Positions 18,845-28,055 of a stretch of 64,000 bases of DNA are shown here, piece by piece. The number at the start of each line of letters is the position of its first letter. Positions within the stretch are counted from its first letter, which is position 1. The stretch comes from Crocinitomicaceae bacterium (lineage in GTDB: Bacteria; Bacteroidota; Bacteroidia; Flavobacteriales_D; Crocinitomicaceae). The stretch is from positions 186,001-250,000 of the forward strand of contig JAQWHI010000019.1 in the NCBI GenBank assembly GCA_029249445.1, read 5' to 3'. The translations under genes and the position numbers were made by a program. The notes under the pieces were generated by a model that saw only the letters and a list, made by a program, of their open reading frames with translations, did no database searches and was not told the origin of the DNA.

Positions 18845-19135
18845 TTATTTGGGCTCATCCATACAAAGGGCCTGCTTCTCTCGATTTTCATCTCCTGAAA
18901 GTTTCGCGTAAGGTTTACAGAGTTTGTCTTTCTTTGCTCTAAGTTGTTTTACCTCTCGTTCTGCTTGTTTGGTTATTCCGCCATCCATTAGTTTGGATGA
19001 AACTTCATTCAAATCACGGGTAGCGGTCAAGCAGACACAAAATTGATCATCTTTACTTTCCTTTTGTTCGCCAGAGCATGAGATTGCCAATAGGCCCATC
19101 CCGAATAAGATTGATTTAGAGATGACTTTTTTCAA
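18845..19135 (-). CDS. Small cysteine-containing lipoprotein, unknown function
   Basis: This is a 96-residue protein with a lipoprotein signal (n-region KKVISKS, then LLAISC, lipidated Cys20). The mature part is charged and helical. It has further cysteines in FCVCLTATRDL, DKLCKPY and ALCMDEPK, which could form disulfides in the periplasm. The start is a TTG at 19133-19135 that overlaps the end of the upstream gene by 20 nt. The next in-frame ATG would delete most of the signal peptide, so TTG is preferred. It is probably translationally coupled to the 19116-19544 gene. I do not recognise a family. Confidence 0.72.
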   Translation of the reverse strand: MKKVISKSILFGMGLLAISCSGEQKESKDDQFCVCLTATRDLNEVSSKLMDGGITKQAEREVKQLRAKKDKLCKPYAKLSGDENREKQALCMDEPK

Positions 19136-19544
19136 GGTTGTTGTGTTTGTCTTTAATTTTAATTGTTCTTCCCAATGATGCTTTAGCTGACTCCAACTCT
19201 TTTAACTTGTCTTCTGCAGCTTTGCCCTCAAAGACCTCAACAGTAACATTGTCATTTTTGTTCGTAGTCACTGTCAATGTTTTTTGGCCATTGACATCTT
19301 CCATTTTTACCTCTGTTGCCTCCACTTCGAGTTCAGCTAACTTTTGATCTGCAGCTGCACCCGTGTAACGCATTTCACTTGCCTGATTACCATTAAATGT
19401 TGTTACGGTGAGCACTTTGATGTCATTTATTACTTCAACTCTCGCTTCTTTTTCTCCGTATTTTGTTACTTCCCCTTTTTGTGCAAAAGCACAAACAGAT
19501 AGAGCAACGACAAAAAGGACAGTCATTGGTATTGATTTATTCAT
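19116..19544 (-). CDS. Secreted protein with two internal repeats, unknown function
   Basis: This is a 142-residue protein with a signal peptide cleaved near AFA/Q (residue 21). The mature part holds two copies of a module of about 31 residues (about 43-73 and 88-118). Each copy has the pattern TLTVTT, a short turn, a beta strand, then GxAAxxKLxELE. This gives strand-strand-helix units. The C-terminus is basic (GRTIKIKDKHNN). It is transcribed from a clear upstream promoter and overlaps the following lipoprotein gene by 20 nt. No known family is recognised. Confidence 0.75.
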   Translation of the reverse strand: MNKSIPMTVLFVVALSVCAFAQKGEVTKYGEKEARVEVINDIKVLTVTTFNGNQASEMRYTGAAADQKLAELEVEATEVKMEDVNGQKTLTVTTNKNDNVTVEVFEGKAAEDKLKELESAKASLGRTIKIKDKHNNLEKSHL

Positions 19545-19571
19545 CCAGCGTTAATTTTATTGTTTGCACCA

Positions 19572-19601
19572 TAAAGTTACACATTTTCATGATTCACCAA
19601 A
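19572..19601 (-). promoter_or_regulatory. Promoter for the 19116-19544 gene (TTTG, 18 nt, TAACTTTA)
   Basis: On the minus strand TTTG (19601-19598) is followed after 18 nt by TAACTTTA (19579-19572). The second element is one base away from TAnnTTTG. It leaves a leader of roughly 25 nt before the ATG at 19544. Confidence 0.45.
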
Positions 19602-19662
19602 TTAAGGTTCCAAGGATGCAATTGTATTGGATTCCTTACATTTACCTTATAACACAAACGCA

Positions 19663-20790
19663 ATGTCGAAACTACCACAAGTTGCCACAACAATATTTAC
19701 AGTCATGTCAAAACTGGCAAATGAAACTGGAGCCATAAATCTTTCTCAAGGCTTTCCAAATTTTCCTGTAGATCCAAAACTTATTGACCTTCTAGGCAAT
19801 ATGGCAGGTCAAAACATTCATCAATACACTCCAATGGCGGGTGCTCCAGGACTTTTATCACGTCTCAGTGGGCTCATCGCACGACAATATGGACGAAATG
19901 TGGATCCAAACTCTGAATTGCTAATTACAGCTGGCGCAACTCAAGGAATTTTTACAACAATTATGGCTTTGGTTGAAAACGGAGATGAGGTCTGTATCCT
20001 TGATCCGAGCTATGATTGTTATGAACCGGCAGTGGTATTAGCGGGAGGAATTCCCATTCGAATTTCTTTGGATGAAAATTTCATGCCTGATTGGGATCGA
20101 ATTAACGCCAAAGTAAATGAAAAGACAAAATTGATAATTACCAATAACCCGCACAATCCTTCGGGACGGATTTGGGGAACGTCGGACTTTGAGCAGTTGG
20201 AGGCACTCGTTGACAAATACAAAAACATTTTAGTGCTATCCGATGAAGTATATGAATTTATCACGTTTGACCGCCCGCATATCTCTGCAAATCAGCGAGA
20301 AAAACTAAAAGACAGAAGCATCATTACTTCATCCTTCGGGAAGTCTTTTCACATCACAGGTTGGAAGATTGGCTATACAGTCGCCCCGCCCAATCTAATG
20401 AAAGAAATAAAAAAAGTACACCAATACAACGTCTTTTCCGTAAACAGCATTGCACAAGCTTGTTTAAGTGAATACATTGATCAAGTTGATGTGACACAAT
20501 TAGGTGAATTCTACAAAAAAAAGAGAGACCTGTTCTCCGGCCATCTATCAAAGAGCAGATTCAAACTTGACCCTTGTGAGGGAACTTACTTCCAGGTTGC
20601 CGACTACAGCGCCATCTCCTCGGATTCAGATGTTGACTTTTGTAAATTACTTACAACCGAGCATGGAGTTGCAGCCATTCCTATTTCCGTATTTAATGCC
20701 GATCTACGAGATGCCAAAAAAATCCGTTTCTGTTTTGCCAAAGACGATGAAACACTTATTAAAGCAGCAAAAATACTATGCGATATTTAA
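19663..20790 (+). CDS. PLP aminotransferase (methionine/glutamine transaminase type, YbdL-like)
   Basis: This is a 375-residue fold-type I class I/II aminotransferase. The start is set at the ATG at 19663 (MSKLPQVATTIFTVMSKLA), because upstream codons in the same frame do not match relatives. INLSQGFPNFPVDP and the PLP lysine Lys227 in SSFGKSFHITGWKIGY are visible. NNPHNPSG binds the cofactor. The next gene is a nitrilase-type omega-amidase that overlaps it by 13 nt. This pairing is typical of glutamine transaminases acting on 2-oxo-4-methylthiobutanoate in methionine salvage, and I infer the same role here. Confidence 0.9.
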   Translation: MSKLPQVATTIFTVMSKLANETGAINLSQGFPNFPVDPKLIDLLGNMAGQNIHQYTPMAGAPGLLSRLSGLIARQYGRNVDPNSELLITAGATQGIFTTIMALVENGDEVCILDPSYDCYEPAVVLAGGIPIRISLDENFMPDWDRINAKVNEKTKLIITNNPHNPSGRIWGTSDFEQLEALVDKYKNILVLSDEVYEFITFDRPHISANQREKLKDRSIITSSFGKSFHITGWKIGYTVAPPNLMKEIKKVHQYNVFSVNSIAQACLSEYIDQVDVTQLGEFYKKKRDLFSGHLSKSRFKLDPCEGTYFQVADYSAISSDSDVDFCKLLTTEHGVAAIPISVFNADLRDAKKIRFCFAKDDETLIKAAKILCDI

Positions 20791-21548
20791 AAGTTACATT
20801 GGTTCAAGCGAACCAAATATGGGAGGACAAAGAGGCCAATTTTGCCAACTACGAACGCCTCTTAAAACATGTTGAAACTGATCTAATTGTGCTTCCGGAG
20901 ATGTTTCAAACCGGATTCAGCATGAACACACTATCCCTCGCTGAAGATGTCGATTCAAGTGAGAGTTTATTGTGGCTTCAAGAGTTTTCGAAGAAAAAAA
21001 ATGCAGCGATTTATACCTCTCTAATGATCAAAGAAGGGGAAGTCTACCGCAACCAAGGTGTTTTTATTCAAGGAGATCAAAAAGTGATTCGATATAACAA
21101 GAGAAAAACATTTGGTCTGGCAAATGAAAGTGCTTTTTATGCCGCTGGTGATCAAGAAGTAATTGTCGATTACCTTGGTTGGAAGCTTCAGTTACAAATT
21201 TGTTACGACCTTCGATTTCCCGAGATTGTGCGCAATAGACTTCTTCAAGATCATTCTCCTGCTTTTGATGTTATTCTTTATGTTGCAAATTGGCCGATGA
21301 AAAGAGCACGCCATTGGGATGCACTTTTAAATGCTCGAGCTATTGAAAATCAATGCTATGTTGTGGGTGTTAACCGTGTGGGTAGCGATGAAAAGGGATT
21401 GGACTATTCAGGAGGTTCAAAATTGGTGTCCGCACTCGGTGAAACCACTACTTTACCGCAGGAAAACGAAGGTATTCAAACTCTAATTTTAAACCGAGAT
21501 GAACTGCTTGATGTTCGGGCAAAACTCCCTTTTTTGAAAGATCTTTGA
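20778..21548 (+). CDS. Omega-amidase, nitrilase family (YafV/Nit2-like)
   Basis: This is a 256-residue carbon-nitrogen hydrolase. The catalytic triad is visible as Glu41 (VLPEMFQTGFSM), Lys108 (RYNKRKTFG) and Cys142 (QICYDLRFPE). GFSMN after the Glu and NWPMKRARHWDALL match YafV and mammalian Nit2 omega-amidases, which hydrolyse 2-oxoglutaramate to 2-oxoglutarate and ammonia. It starts inside the last codons of the transaminase gene (13-nt overlap). The pair therefore makes transamination from glutamine effectively irreversible. Confidence 0.92.
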   Translation: MRYLKVTLVQANQIWEDKEANFANYERLLKHVETDLIVLPEMFQTGFSMNTLSLAEDVDSSESLLWLQEFSKKKNAAIYTSLMIKEGEVYRNQGVFIQGDQKVIRYNKRKTFGLANESAFYAAGDQEVIVDYLGWKLQLQICYDLRFPEIVRNRLLQDHSPAFDVILYVANWPMKRARHWDALLNARAIENQCYVVGVNRVGSDEKGLDYSGGSKLVSALGETTTLPQENEGIQTLILNRDELLDVRAKLPFLKDL

Positions 21549-21591
21549 TAATATAAATTTAACATATTTTATAATTCTACTTTAAATGCAT

Positions 21592-21599
21592 TATATTTG
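21592..21599 (+). promoter_or_regulatory. Consensus -7 box (TATATTTG) for the T9SS substrate gene
   Basis: TATATTTG matches TAnnTTTG exactly and lies 21 nt before the ATG at 21621. The expected -33 region is AT-rich without a clear TTG. Confidence 0.5.
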
Positions 21600-21620
21600 G
21601 TAGGAATAAATAAAACCAAA

Positions 21621-23477
21621 ATGAAAAAAATTTACGTAAGCCTCCTTTTTATAGGATTGGTGATTAGCAGTGCAGTTGCTCAAAGCAATTCAGCACCGCA
21701 CAGATTAAAAACAGTGAATCATGTTTCAGACGTGACTGTAAAACCAGTGACAAACCATTATGCAAAAAGTGTGCTCTGGACTGAAGATTTCGCTGGCGGA
21801 TTAAACAGTACAAATGGAACTTGGACAGTCGGCGGCACAAATGGTGACATTTGGAAGCATAGCTTTTTCAAGTCGAGCGGAGAGTGGTCATCAGGAACCA
21901 ATCCTATGGCGTCAACGACTGAAGCAAATGGATACATGTTATTTGACGCAGATTCTGTGAATTTCCCAGTATCTCCAAATTACATCAATCTAACAGGAGA
22001 ATTAATTTCTCCAACCATTGATCTTTCGGGAGCAACAAGTGCTTTGTTGGAATTTCAGCAAGATTTTAGATTTTGTTGTGCGGGAAGCCATGACATCACA
22101 GTTTCTGTTTCTAACGATGGAGGAGCAACATGGGGTCCAGCGAGCAACGTGACGAATGGAACACCAACAAATGACGACTTCTATGGTTCAAATGGAGACA
22201 GCTATGTATTCCAATTGAATATTTCAACTGCTGCTGCTGGCAACAGTAATGTAAAACTTAAATTTACATGGGATGGAAACGCTTCTGGAACATCACATTA
22301 TTACTGGACAATTGATGACATCAATATTTCAACATTACCAGATCATGATTTAGTTGCCTTGTCTTCTTGGGTCGTTGGATCTACAAATGATGGTATTGAA
22401 TACGGCAAAACTCCTGAAGATCAAGCGGACGCAAATTGGATTGTTGGAACTGAGGTGTATAACTTCGGAGCGAACGTCGAAACGAACGTTACACTGGATG
22501 CTGATTTTGGAGGGTTTACATCACAGACAATCGAAGCATCTTTTGGTCTTGATACAACAATCTTTATGCAAAGCACTGAGGCGCTTACTTTAACTCCTGC
22601 AGTATACAACGGAACGTACACTGTTACTTCGGATGATGAAACAGCTGCTTCACCACTTTTTGGAAACAATACCCGAACGCGTGAATTCGAAATTACTGCA
22701 GCTTCTACGAACCCAGGATCGATTTATGCACAAGACGGAATTGACGTTTATGCGAATCCAATCCTTTCTTCATTAGGTACAGCTTCATTTACAGGAGCTG
22801 CAGATGCTCTAGTGTGTGCTACAATGTACCATATCAAAGCAACTACTGAAATTTCAGGTATTCGTGTAATGTTAGCAAACGGCTCTACACCAGGCGGGGA
22901 AGTATTCGGAAGCATTAAGGATACTTCATTGTTCTGGCAGAATAACATGACTTCATTATTCAGTACAAATGCATCGATTGTTTCTGGTGCAGATATTAAT
23001 GCAGGATTTATTGATGTATACTTCTCATCTCCTGTTACTTTAACTCCTGGAGCATATTACGCTGCTGTTGAACTGTTCTCGAATAGTAATGCTGGTGACA
23101 TCGTAGTTTTAGATGACCAGACGGTTCCTCAACCATTTGATGCTTCTGCGATCTACATTCCAAATGATCAATCGTACACAAATGGTACCGCTTTGGGAAT
23201 TCGGATGTTGATGGGTAGTTCTTGGTTGAACATCGATCAAGCTGAATTGAATGGCGTATCTGTATATCCAAACCCATCTTCTGGTGTAATTAACATTACA
23301 AATGATGCTGGTTCAGAAAATACAATTGAAGTTTTCAATACAGTTGGACAAGTTGTAACTGAGAAAGAAGTTTCTTCTGACACAACAATTAATTTGTCAT
23401 CTCACGGAACTGGCGTTTATTTCGTCAAAGTTTCGAACGAGACTGGTTCTATCATGGAACGAGTTGTAATTCAATAA
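21621..23477 (+). CDS. Secreted protein with jelly-roll-like domain and T9SS type A sorting domain
   Basis: This is a 618-residue protein. A signal peptide (MKKIYVSLLFIGLVISSAVA) fixes the start at 21621. After a short linker comes a region of about 190 residues starting WTEDFAGGLNS, with LISPTIDLSGATSALLEF and HDITVSVSNDGGATWG. This pattern resembles the choice-of-anchor/MAM-like jelly rolls common in Bacteroidota exoproteins. A beta-rich middle follows. The last 75 or so residues form a T9SS type A tail (VSVYPNPSSGVINI to SIMERVVIQ). It is exported by Sec and then across the outer membrane by T9SS. No catalytic motif is seen, so an adhesive or binding role is an inference. A strong terminator follows. 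Confidence 0.86.
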   Translation: MKKIYVSLLFIGLVISSAVAQSNSAPHRLKTVNHVSDVTVKPVTNHYAKSVLWTEDFAGGLNSTNGTWTVGGTNGDIWKHSFFKSSGEWSSGTNPMASTTEANGYMLFDADSVNFPVSPNYINLTGELISPTIDLSGATSALLEFQQDFRFCCAGSHDITVSVSNDGGATWGPASNVTNGTPTNDDFYGSNGDSYVFQLNISTAAAGNSNVKLKFTWDGNASGTSHYYWTIDDINISTLPDHDLVALSSWVVGSTNDGIEYGKTPEDQADANWIVGTEVYNFGANVETNVTLDADFGGFTSQTIEASFGLDTTIFMQSTEALTLTPAVYNGTYTVTSDDETAASPLFGNNTRTREFEITAASTNPGSIYAQDGIDVYANPILSSLGTASFTGAADALVCATMYHIKATTEISGIRVMLANGSTPGGEVFGSIKDTSLFWQNNMTSLFSTNASIVSGADINAGFIDVYFSSPVTLTPGAYYAAVELFSNSNAGDIVVLDDQTVPQPFDASAIYIPNDQSYTNGTALGIRMLMGSSWLNIDQAELNGVSVYPNPSSGVINITNDAGSENTIEVFNTVGQVVTEKEVSSDTTINLSSHGTGVYFVKVSNETGSIMERVVIQ

Positions 23478-23495
23478 AAACAACAATCATATTTC

Positions 23496-23528
23496 AAAGG
23501 GCCTCGATCGGATCGAGGCCCTTTTTTT
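23496..23528 (+). terminator. Rho-independent terminator after the T9SS substrate gene
   Basis: GGGCCTCGATC and GATCGAGGCCC form an 11-bp perfect stem closing on a tiny loop, flanked by AAA and a run of T residues (CTTTTTTTAT). It begins 19 nt after the stop at 23477. Confidence 0.92.
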
Positions 23529-23597
23529 ATAGATTTTCCTTAACGATAATATTTTCTTTGTTTTTAAATCCCGATATTTGCAGAAAACAATTTGTAC

Positions 23598-24602
23598 ATG
23601 TCAAAGGTTACAACATTACACGAGTTCATCATGGATCGACAAGCAGATTTTCCATTTGCCTCGGGAGAACTTTCTCGGTTGCTTAATGATATTGCTGTGG
23701 CATCGAAAGTGGTGAGTAAAGATGTTCGAAGAGCAGGATTGCTCGAAAACTTTTTGGGTGCTCAAGGCAGCACAAATATACAGGGAGAAGAACAACAAAA
23801 ACTCGATGTAATTGCTGACAACCAATTCATCAACATGTTCAAAGCTGGGGGTGAAGTTTGTGGTATTGCTTCAGAAGAAAATGATGATTTCATGGCGTTT
23901 GATTCAGAATTCTCTAAAAATGGAAAATACGTCGTCTTGTTTGATCCTTTGGATGGTTCATCCAATATTGATGTCAATGTATCCATCGGTACCATCTTCT
24001 CTATTTACCGGAGAAAAAGTGACATTGGAAGTTTGGCGACCATGGAAGATATGCTGCAAATGGGGCAGGAACAAATCGCTGCCGGATATGTTCTTTACGG
24101 ATCCTCAACAATGCTTGTTTATACAACTGGTCGTGGGGTTAATGGGTTTACTCTGGATCCATCTATTGGTGAATTTTGTCTTTCTCATCCAGACATGAAA
24201 ATGCCGGAAACAGGACGAATGTATGCCATGAATGAAGGAAACATCAACATTTGTGAGGAAGGCATAAAAGAATACATCGAAACCTATTGCCAACAGACAC
24301 AACCAGGTCATGCACGCCCATATTCTGGAAGATATATTGGTTCTTTGGTTGCTGATTTCCATCGCAACCTAATTAAGGGAGGCATTTATATCTATCCTGA
24401 CACAAGCGTTGACCCTGAAGGAAAACTTCGTTTACTTTATGAATGCAATCCTTTGGCATTTATCGCCGAGCAGGCCGGAGGTCTTGCAACAGACGGACGC
24501 AACCGCATCATGTCCATAAGCCCTGGTCGACTTCATCAACGCGTTCCTTTTTTTATCGGATCAAAAAAAATGGTGGAGCAAGCAATGAGTTTCTTAAAGT
24601 GA
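23598..24602 (+). CDS. fbp: Class 1 fructose-1,6-bisphosphatase
   Basis: This is a 334-residue sugar phosphatase of gluconeogenesis. The metal-binding loop [11 protein letters not shown] starts at about residue 115 (Asp116, Asp119). ASEENDDF upstream supplies the metal-binding Glu pair. [16 protein letters not shown] and [22 protein letters not shown] match class 1 enzymes. The ATG at 23598 is chosen. A TTG two codons upstream is also in frame but unnecessary. The stop is 15 nt before the mfd start, so the two may be co-transcribed. Confidence 0.95.
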   Translation: MSKVTTLHEFIMDRQADFPFASGELSRLLNDIAVASKVVSKDVRRAGLLENFLGAQGSTNIQGEEQQKLDVIADNQFINMFKAGGEVCGIASEENDDFMAFDSEFSKNGKYVVLFDPLDGSSNIDVNVSIGTIFSIYRRKSDIGSLATMEDMLQMGQEQIAAGYVLYGSSTMLVYTTGRGVNGFTLDPSIGEFCLSHPDMKMPETGRMYAMNEGNINICEEGIKEYIETYCQQTQPGHARPYSGRYIGSLVADFHRNLIKGGIYIYPDTSVDPEGKLRLLYECNPLAFIAEQAGGLATDGRNRIMSISPGRLHQRVPFFIGSKKMVEQAMSFLK

Positions 24603-24617
24603 GTGAAAGTATAAACT

Positions 24618-27600
24618 GTGATTAAAGATTTAAAGGCCGCATTTTCGAATTTATCGCAAGTCAACACTACTGCGAATGAACTGCAAATTATTGGCTCTAA
24701 AATCGAATGGAAAGGGCACATTGGCTCCTCACGGTCATTAAGTGCTTCGGCCGTTGCAGAGCAAGCTCCTGGCAATCACTTATTTGTACTAAATGACAAA
24801 GAGCAGGCTGCCTATTTTCTCAATGATCTGCAAGGACTTTATCCATCGAGTTCAGCAATTTTATTTTATCCAGCGTCCTATCGCGTTCCCTATGAAATGG
24901 AGAAAACAGACAATGCAAATGTTGTCGCTAGGGCTGAAGTTTTGGAAAAAATAGCATCAGGGAAAAACACTTGGATTGTTACCTATCCAAAAGCACTCTT
25001 CGAAAAAATCCCTTCCAAAAAAACACTGGTCAAAAATACGCTAAAACTAGAGCACGGAAAAAGCTATGGCATCGACTTTATAAATGAACGACTCCTAGAG
25101 CTAAATTTCGACCGTGTCGACTTTGTATATGAGCCGGGGCAATTCTCCATTCGCGGTGGAATAGTTGATGTGTTTTCTTACTCAAATGACCAGCCCTTCC
25201 GTATCGAATTCTTTGGTGACGAAGTGGACAGTATTCGAACCTTTGATGCAAGTACCCAGCTCTCTATCAATACGCATGCATTCTTCAATATTGTACCAAA
25301 TGTGCAAGATAAAACGATCAATGCGGGTAATGTCTCTCTTTTTGACTTCCTCGGAGAACAGGGAACAGTCTGGATGTCATCGTTTGACATTGCCAAAACA
25401 ACTTTGGAACAAGAATACAAAAAGGCCGTAAAAATCCATGATGCCATGACTTCAGAGGTGTCCCATTCGATACCAGACGAATTATTTCTTCATCCAAGCA
25501 ACCTTGAAACGCACCTAAATGACTTGAGCGTTGTTGAATTTGGATCAGAACAGCATTTTGCACCCTCACATCGCGAAGAATTTCATTTCAAACCACAGCC
25601 AAGCTTCAATAAAAACTTTGACTTATTGGCTCAAGACCTCATCCAACGAGCAAAGAACCAATTCACTGTTTCGATTTTTTCAAATCAACCCAAACAGCTC
25701 GTGCGCCTGGAACAAATTTTTAAGGACATCGATCCCAATATCAAATATACTCCTGAGACTATTTCTCTGCACGAAGGATTTATTAGTGAAGACAACAAAC
25801 TCGTCTGCTACACTGACCATCAAATCTTTGAACGGTACCACAGATTCAGATTAAAGGAAGGCTTTCGCCAAGCAAAACAAGCCCTCACACTAAAAGAACT
25901 TTACAACCTTCAGAGTGGAGATTATGTTACTCACATCGACCACGGTGTTGGACGTTTTTCTGGATTGGAAACAATCGATGTGAATGGGAAACCGCAAGAG
26001 GCAATCCGATTGCTATACAAAGACAATGATGTTTTGTACGTCGGGATTCATTCTCTTCATCGCATTTCAAAATTCACGGGAAAAGATGGTGCAGTTCCGA
26101 AAATGAACAAGCTTGGAACAGCAACATGGTCAAACCTCAAGCAAAAGACCAAGAAAAAAATCAAAGAACTCGCTTTCGACCTTATTAAATTATACGCAAA
26201 GCGAAAAGCCCAAGAAGGGTTCTCGTACAGTCCCGATTCTTTTTTACAAAATGAACTTGAAGCCTCATTCATGTATGAAGATACACCCGACCAATTGAAG
26301 GCCACGATTGCCGTCAAAGAGGACATGGAGTCGAGCACACCCATGGATCGATTGGTTTGTGGTGATGTTGGTTTTGGAAAAACAGAAATTGCGATTCGTG
26401 CAGCTTTTAAAGCCGTCACAGACAACAAACAGGTTGCCATTTTAGTGCCAACGACCATTCTATCATTGCAGCACTACCGTAGCTTTAAAGAACGTCTAAA
26501 AGACTTTCCGTGTTCCGTTGATTATATCAATCGTTTCAAAACCGCGAAGGAAATTACCGCAACGTTAAAACGATTGACAGATGGAGATATTGATATCTTG
26601 ATCGGTACGCATGCCATTGTAGGAAATCGAGTGAAATTCAAAGACCTTGGCTTGATGATTATTGATGAAGAACAAAAGTTTGGCGTTTCAGTCAAAGACA
26701 AATTAAAAACACTTCGTGCAACAGTCGACAGCCTAACCCTCACAGCAACGCCAATCCCAAGAACACTTCAATTTTCACTTATGGGTGCTCGAGATTTGAG
26801 CATCATCAATACACCACCCCCAAACAGACAGCCGGTACTCACAGAGATTGTTCAATTCAATGAGGAGGTAATTCGTGATGCGATCGCCTATGAAACGAGC
26901 CGGGGAGGGCAAGTGTTTTTTGTTCACAACCGCCTGCAAAACATTATGGAGGTTTCAGGAATGATTCAACGACTATGTCCTGGAATCCGAGTTGGTATAG
27001 GACACGGCCAAATGGACGGAAAAGAATTGGAAAGGATTATGATGGGATTCATCAATCACGAATATGATGTGCTTTTGGCGACGACCATCATTGAGTCTGG
27101 AATTGACATCTCTAATGCCAATACAATTCTCATCAACAATGCGAATAACTTTGGCATCAGCGATTTACACCAACTCCGTGGGCGTGTCGGAAGGTCAAAT
27201 AAAAAAGGCTTCTGTTACCTAATTGCACCCACACCAAGCGCAATGACTTCTGAAGCACGAAAACGCTTGGAAGCACTTGTACAATTCTCAGACTTGGGCT
27301 CTGGATTCAATATCGCCATGAAAGATTTGGACATTCGAGGTGCCGGAAATATGCTTGGAGGAGAACAAAGCGGATTTATTGCCGATATTGGCTTTGACAT
27401 GTATCAAAAAATATTGAACGAAGCGATCGAAGAATTGCGTGAATCAGAATTCAAAGAACTGTTTGACCAACGCAATTCGGACAACCTCACGCAATTCGTA
27501 AAAGATTGTATACTGGAGACCGATCTCGAAGTTCGTATCCCCGATGACTACGTCAACAATGTAACCGAGCGATTGAGTCTGTATCAAGACATGGACCGCA

Positions 27601-27956
27601 TTAAGGAAGAGAAGGACTTAAACGCCTTTGTAAGTGCGTTAGAAGATCGTTTTGGTCCCGTGCCAGAGCCTGTCAATGAACTTGTCCGGTCATTCAAGTT
27701 GCGGTGGATGGCACAAGACCTCGGGATCGAAAAATTGGTCTTAAAATCAAACAAAATGATTGGGTACTTCATTCTTAATTCCCAATCGCCCTATTATCAA
27801 TCTCCAGTTTTTACAAAAGTTTTGGACTACATGCAGAAAAATCCTTCCGTTGCAAAATTAAGTGAGAAGAACGATCGTTTGCGCATTATTTATGACGGTG
27901 TTCAGACACTTTCTGGTGCTTTCAGCCATCTCGATAGCATTTTAAAAACGAATTAA
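24618..27956 (+). CDS. mfd: Transcription-repair coupling factor
   Basis: This is a 1112-residue DNA translocase that removes stalled RNA polymerase and recruits UvrA. The N-terminal UvrB-like region includes FRIEFFGDEVDSIRTFD. The RNA polymerase-interacting domain follows after GDYVTHIDHGVGRFSGLE. The helicase core has Walker A GDVGFGKTE (Gly582-Lys588) and motif II DEEQ (683-686). LTLTATPIPRTL and QLRGRVGRS are further helicase motifs. The C-terminal TRCF domain is complete. The start is GTG at 24618, since no ATG fits nearby. uvrC, a partner in the same repair pathway, is elsewhere in the window (39010-40809). Confidence 0.95.
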   Translation: MIKDLKAAFSNLSQVNTTANELQIIGSKIEWKGHIGSSRSLSASAVAEQAPGNHLFVLNDKEQAAYFLNDLQGLYPSSSAILFYPASYRVPYEMEKTDNANVVARAEVLEKIASGKNTWIVTYPKALFEKIPSKKTLVKNTLKLEHGKSYGIDFINERLLELNFDRVDFVYEPGQFSIRGGIVDVFSYSNDQPFRIEFFGDEVDSIRTFDASTQLSINTHAFFNIVPNVQDKTINAGNVSLFDFLGEQGTVWMSSFDIAKTTLEQEYKKAVKIHDAMTSEVSHSIPDELFLHPSNLETHLNDLSVVEFGSEQHFAPSHREEFHFKPQPSFNKNFDLLAQDLIQRAKNQFTVSIFSNQPKQLVRLEQIFKDIDPNIKYTPETISLHEGFISEDNKLVCYTDHQIFERYHRFRLKEGFRQAKQALTLKELYNLQSGDYVTHIDHGVGRFSGLETIDVNGKPQEAIRLLYKDNDVLYVGIHSLHRISKFTGKDGAVPKMNKLGTATWSNLKQKTKKKIKELAFDLIKLYAKRKAQEGFSYSPDSFLQNELEASFMYEDTPDQLKATIAVKEDMESSTPMDRLVCGDVGFGKTEIAIRAAFKAVTDNKQVAILVPTTILSLQHYRSFKERLKDFPCSVDYINRFKTAKEITATLKRLTDGDIDILIGTHAIVGNRVKFKDLGLMIIDEEQKFGVSVKDKLKTLRATVDSLTLTATPIPRTLQFSLMGARDLSIINTPPPNRQPVLTEIVQFNEEVIRDAIAYETSRGGQVFFVHNRLQNIMEVSGMIQRLCPGIRVGIGHGQMDGKELERIMMGFINHEYDVLLATTIIESGIDISNANTILINNANNFGISDLHQLRGRVGRSNKKGFCYLIAPTPSAMTSEARKRLEALVQFSDLGSGFNIAMKDLDIRGAGNMLGGEQSGFIADIGFDMYQKILNEAIEELRESEFKELFDQRNSDNLTQFVKDCILETDLEVRIPDDYVNNVTERLSLYQDMDRIKEEKDLNAFVSALEDRFGPVPEPVNELVRSFKLRWMAQDLGIEKLVLKSNKMIGYFILNSQSPYYQSPVFTKVLDYMQKNPSVAKLSEKNDRLRIIYDGVQTLSGAFSHLDSILKTN

Positions 27957-28055
27957 AAAAGCACGAATTGTCGAGCCCAATTGAAATTGAGCCCCATTGA
28001 TAAACTAAATGACAAAAGAATACGTTAAGTACTTTATAAAAACCAATACAAAAAA

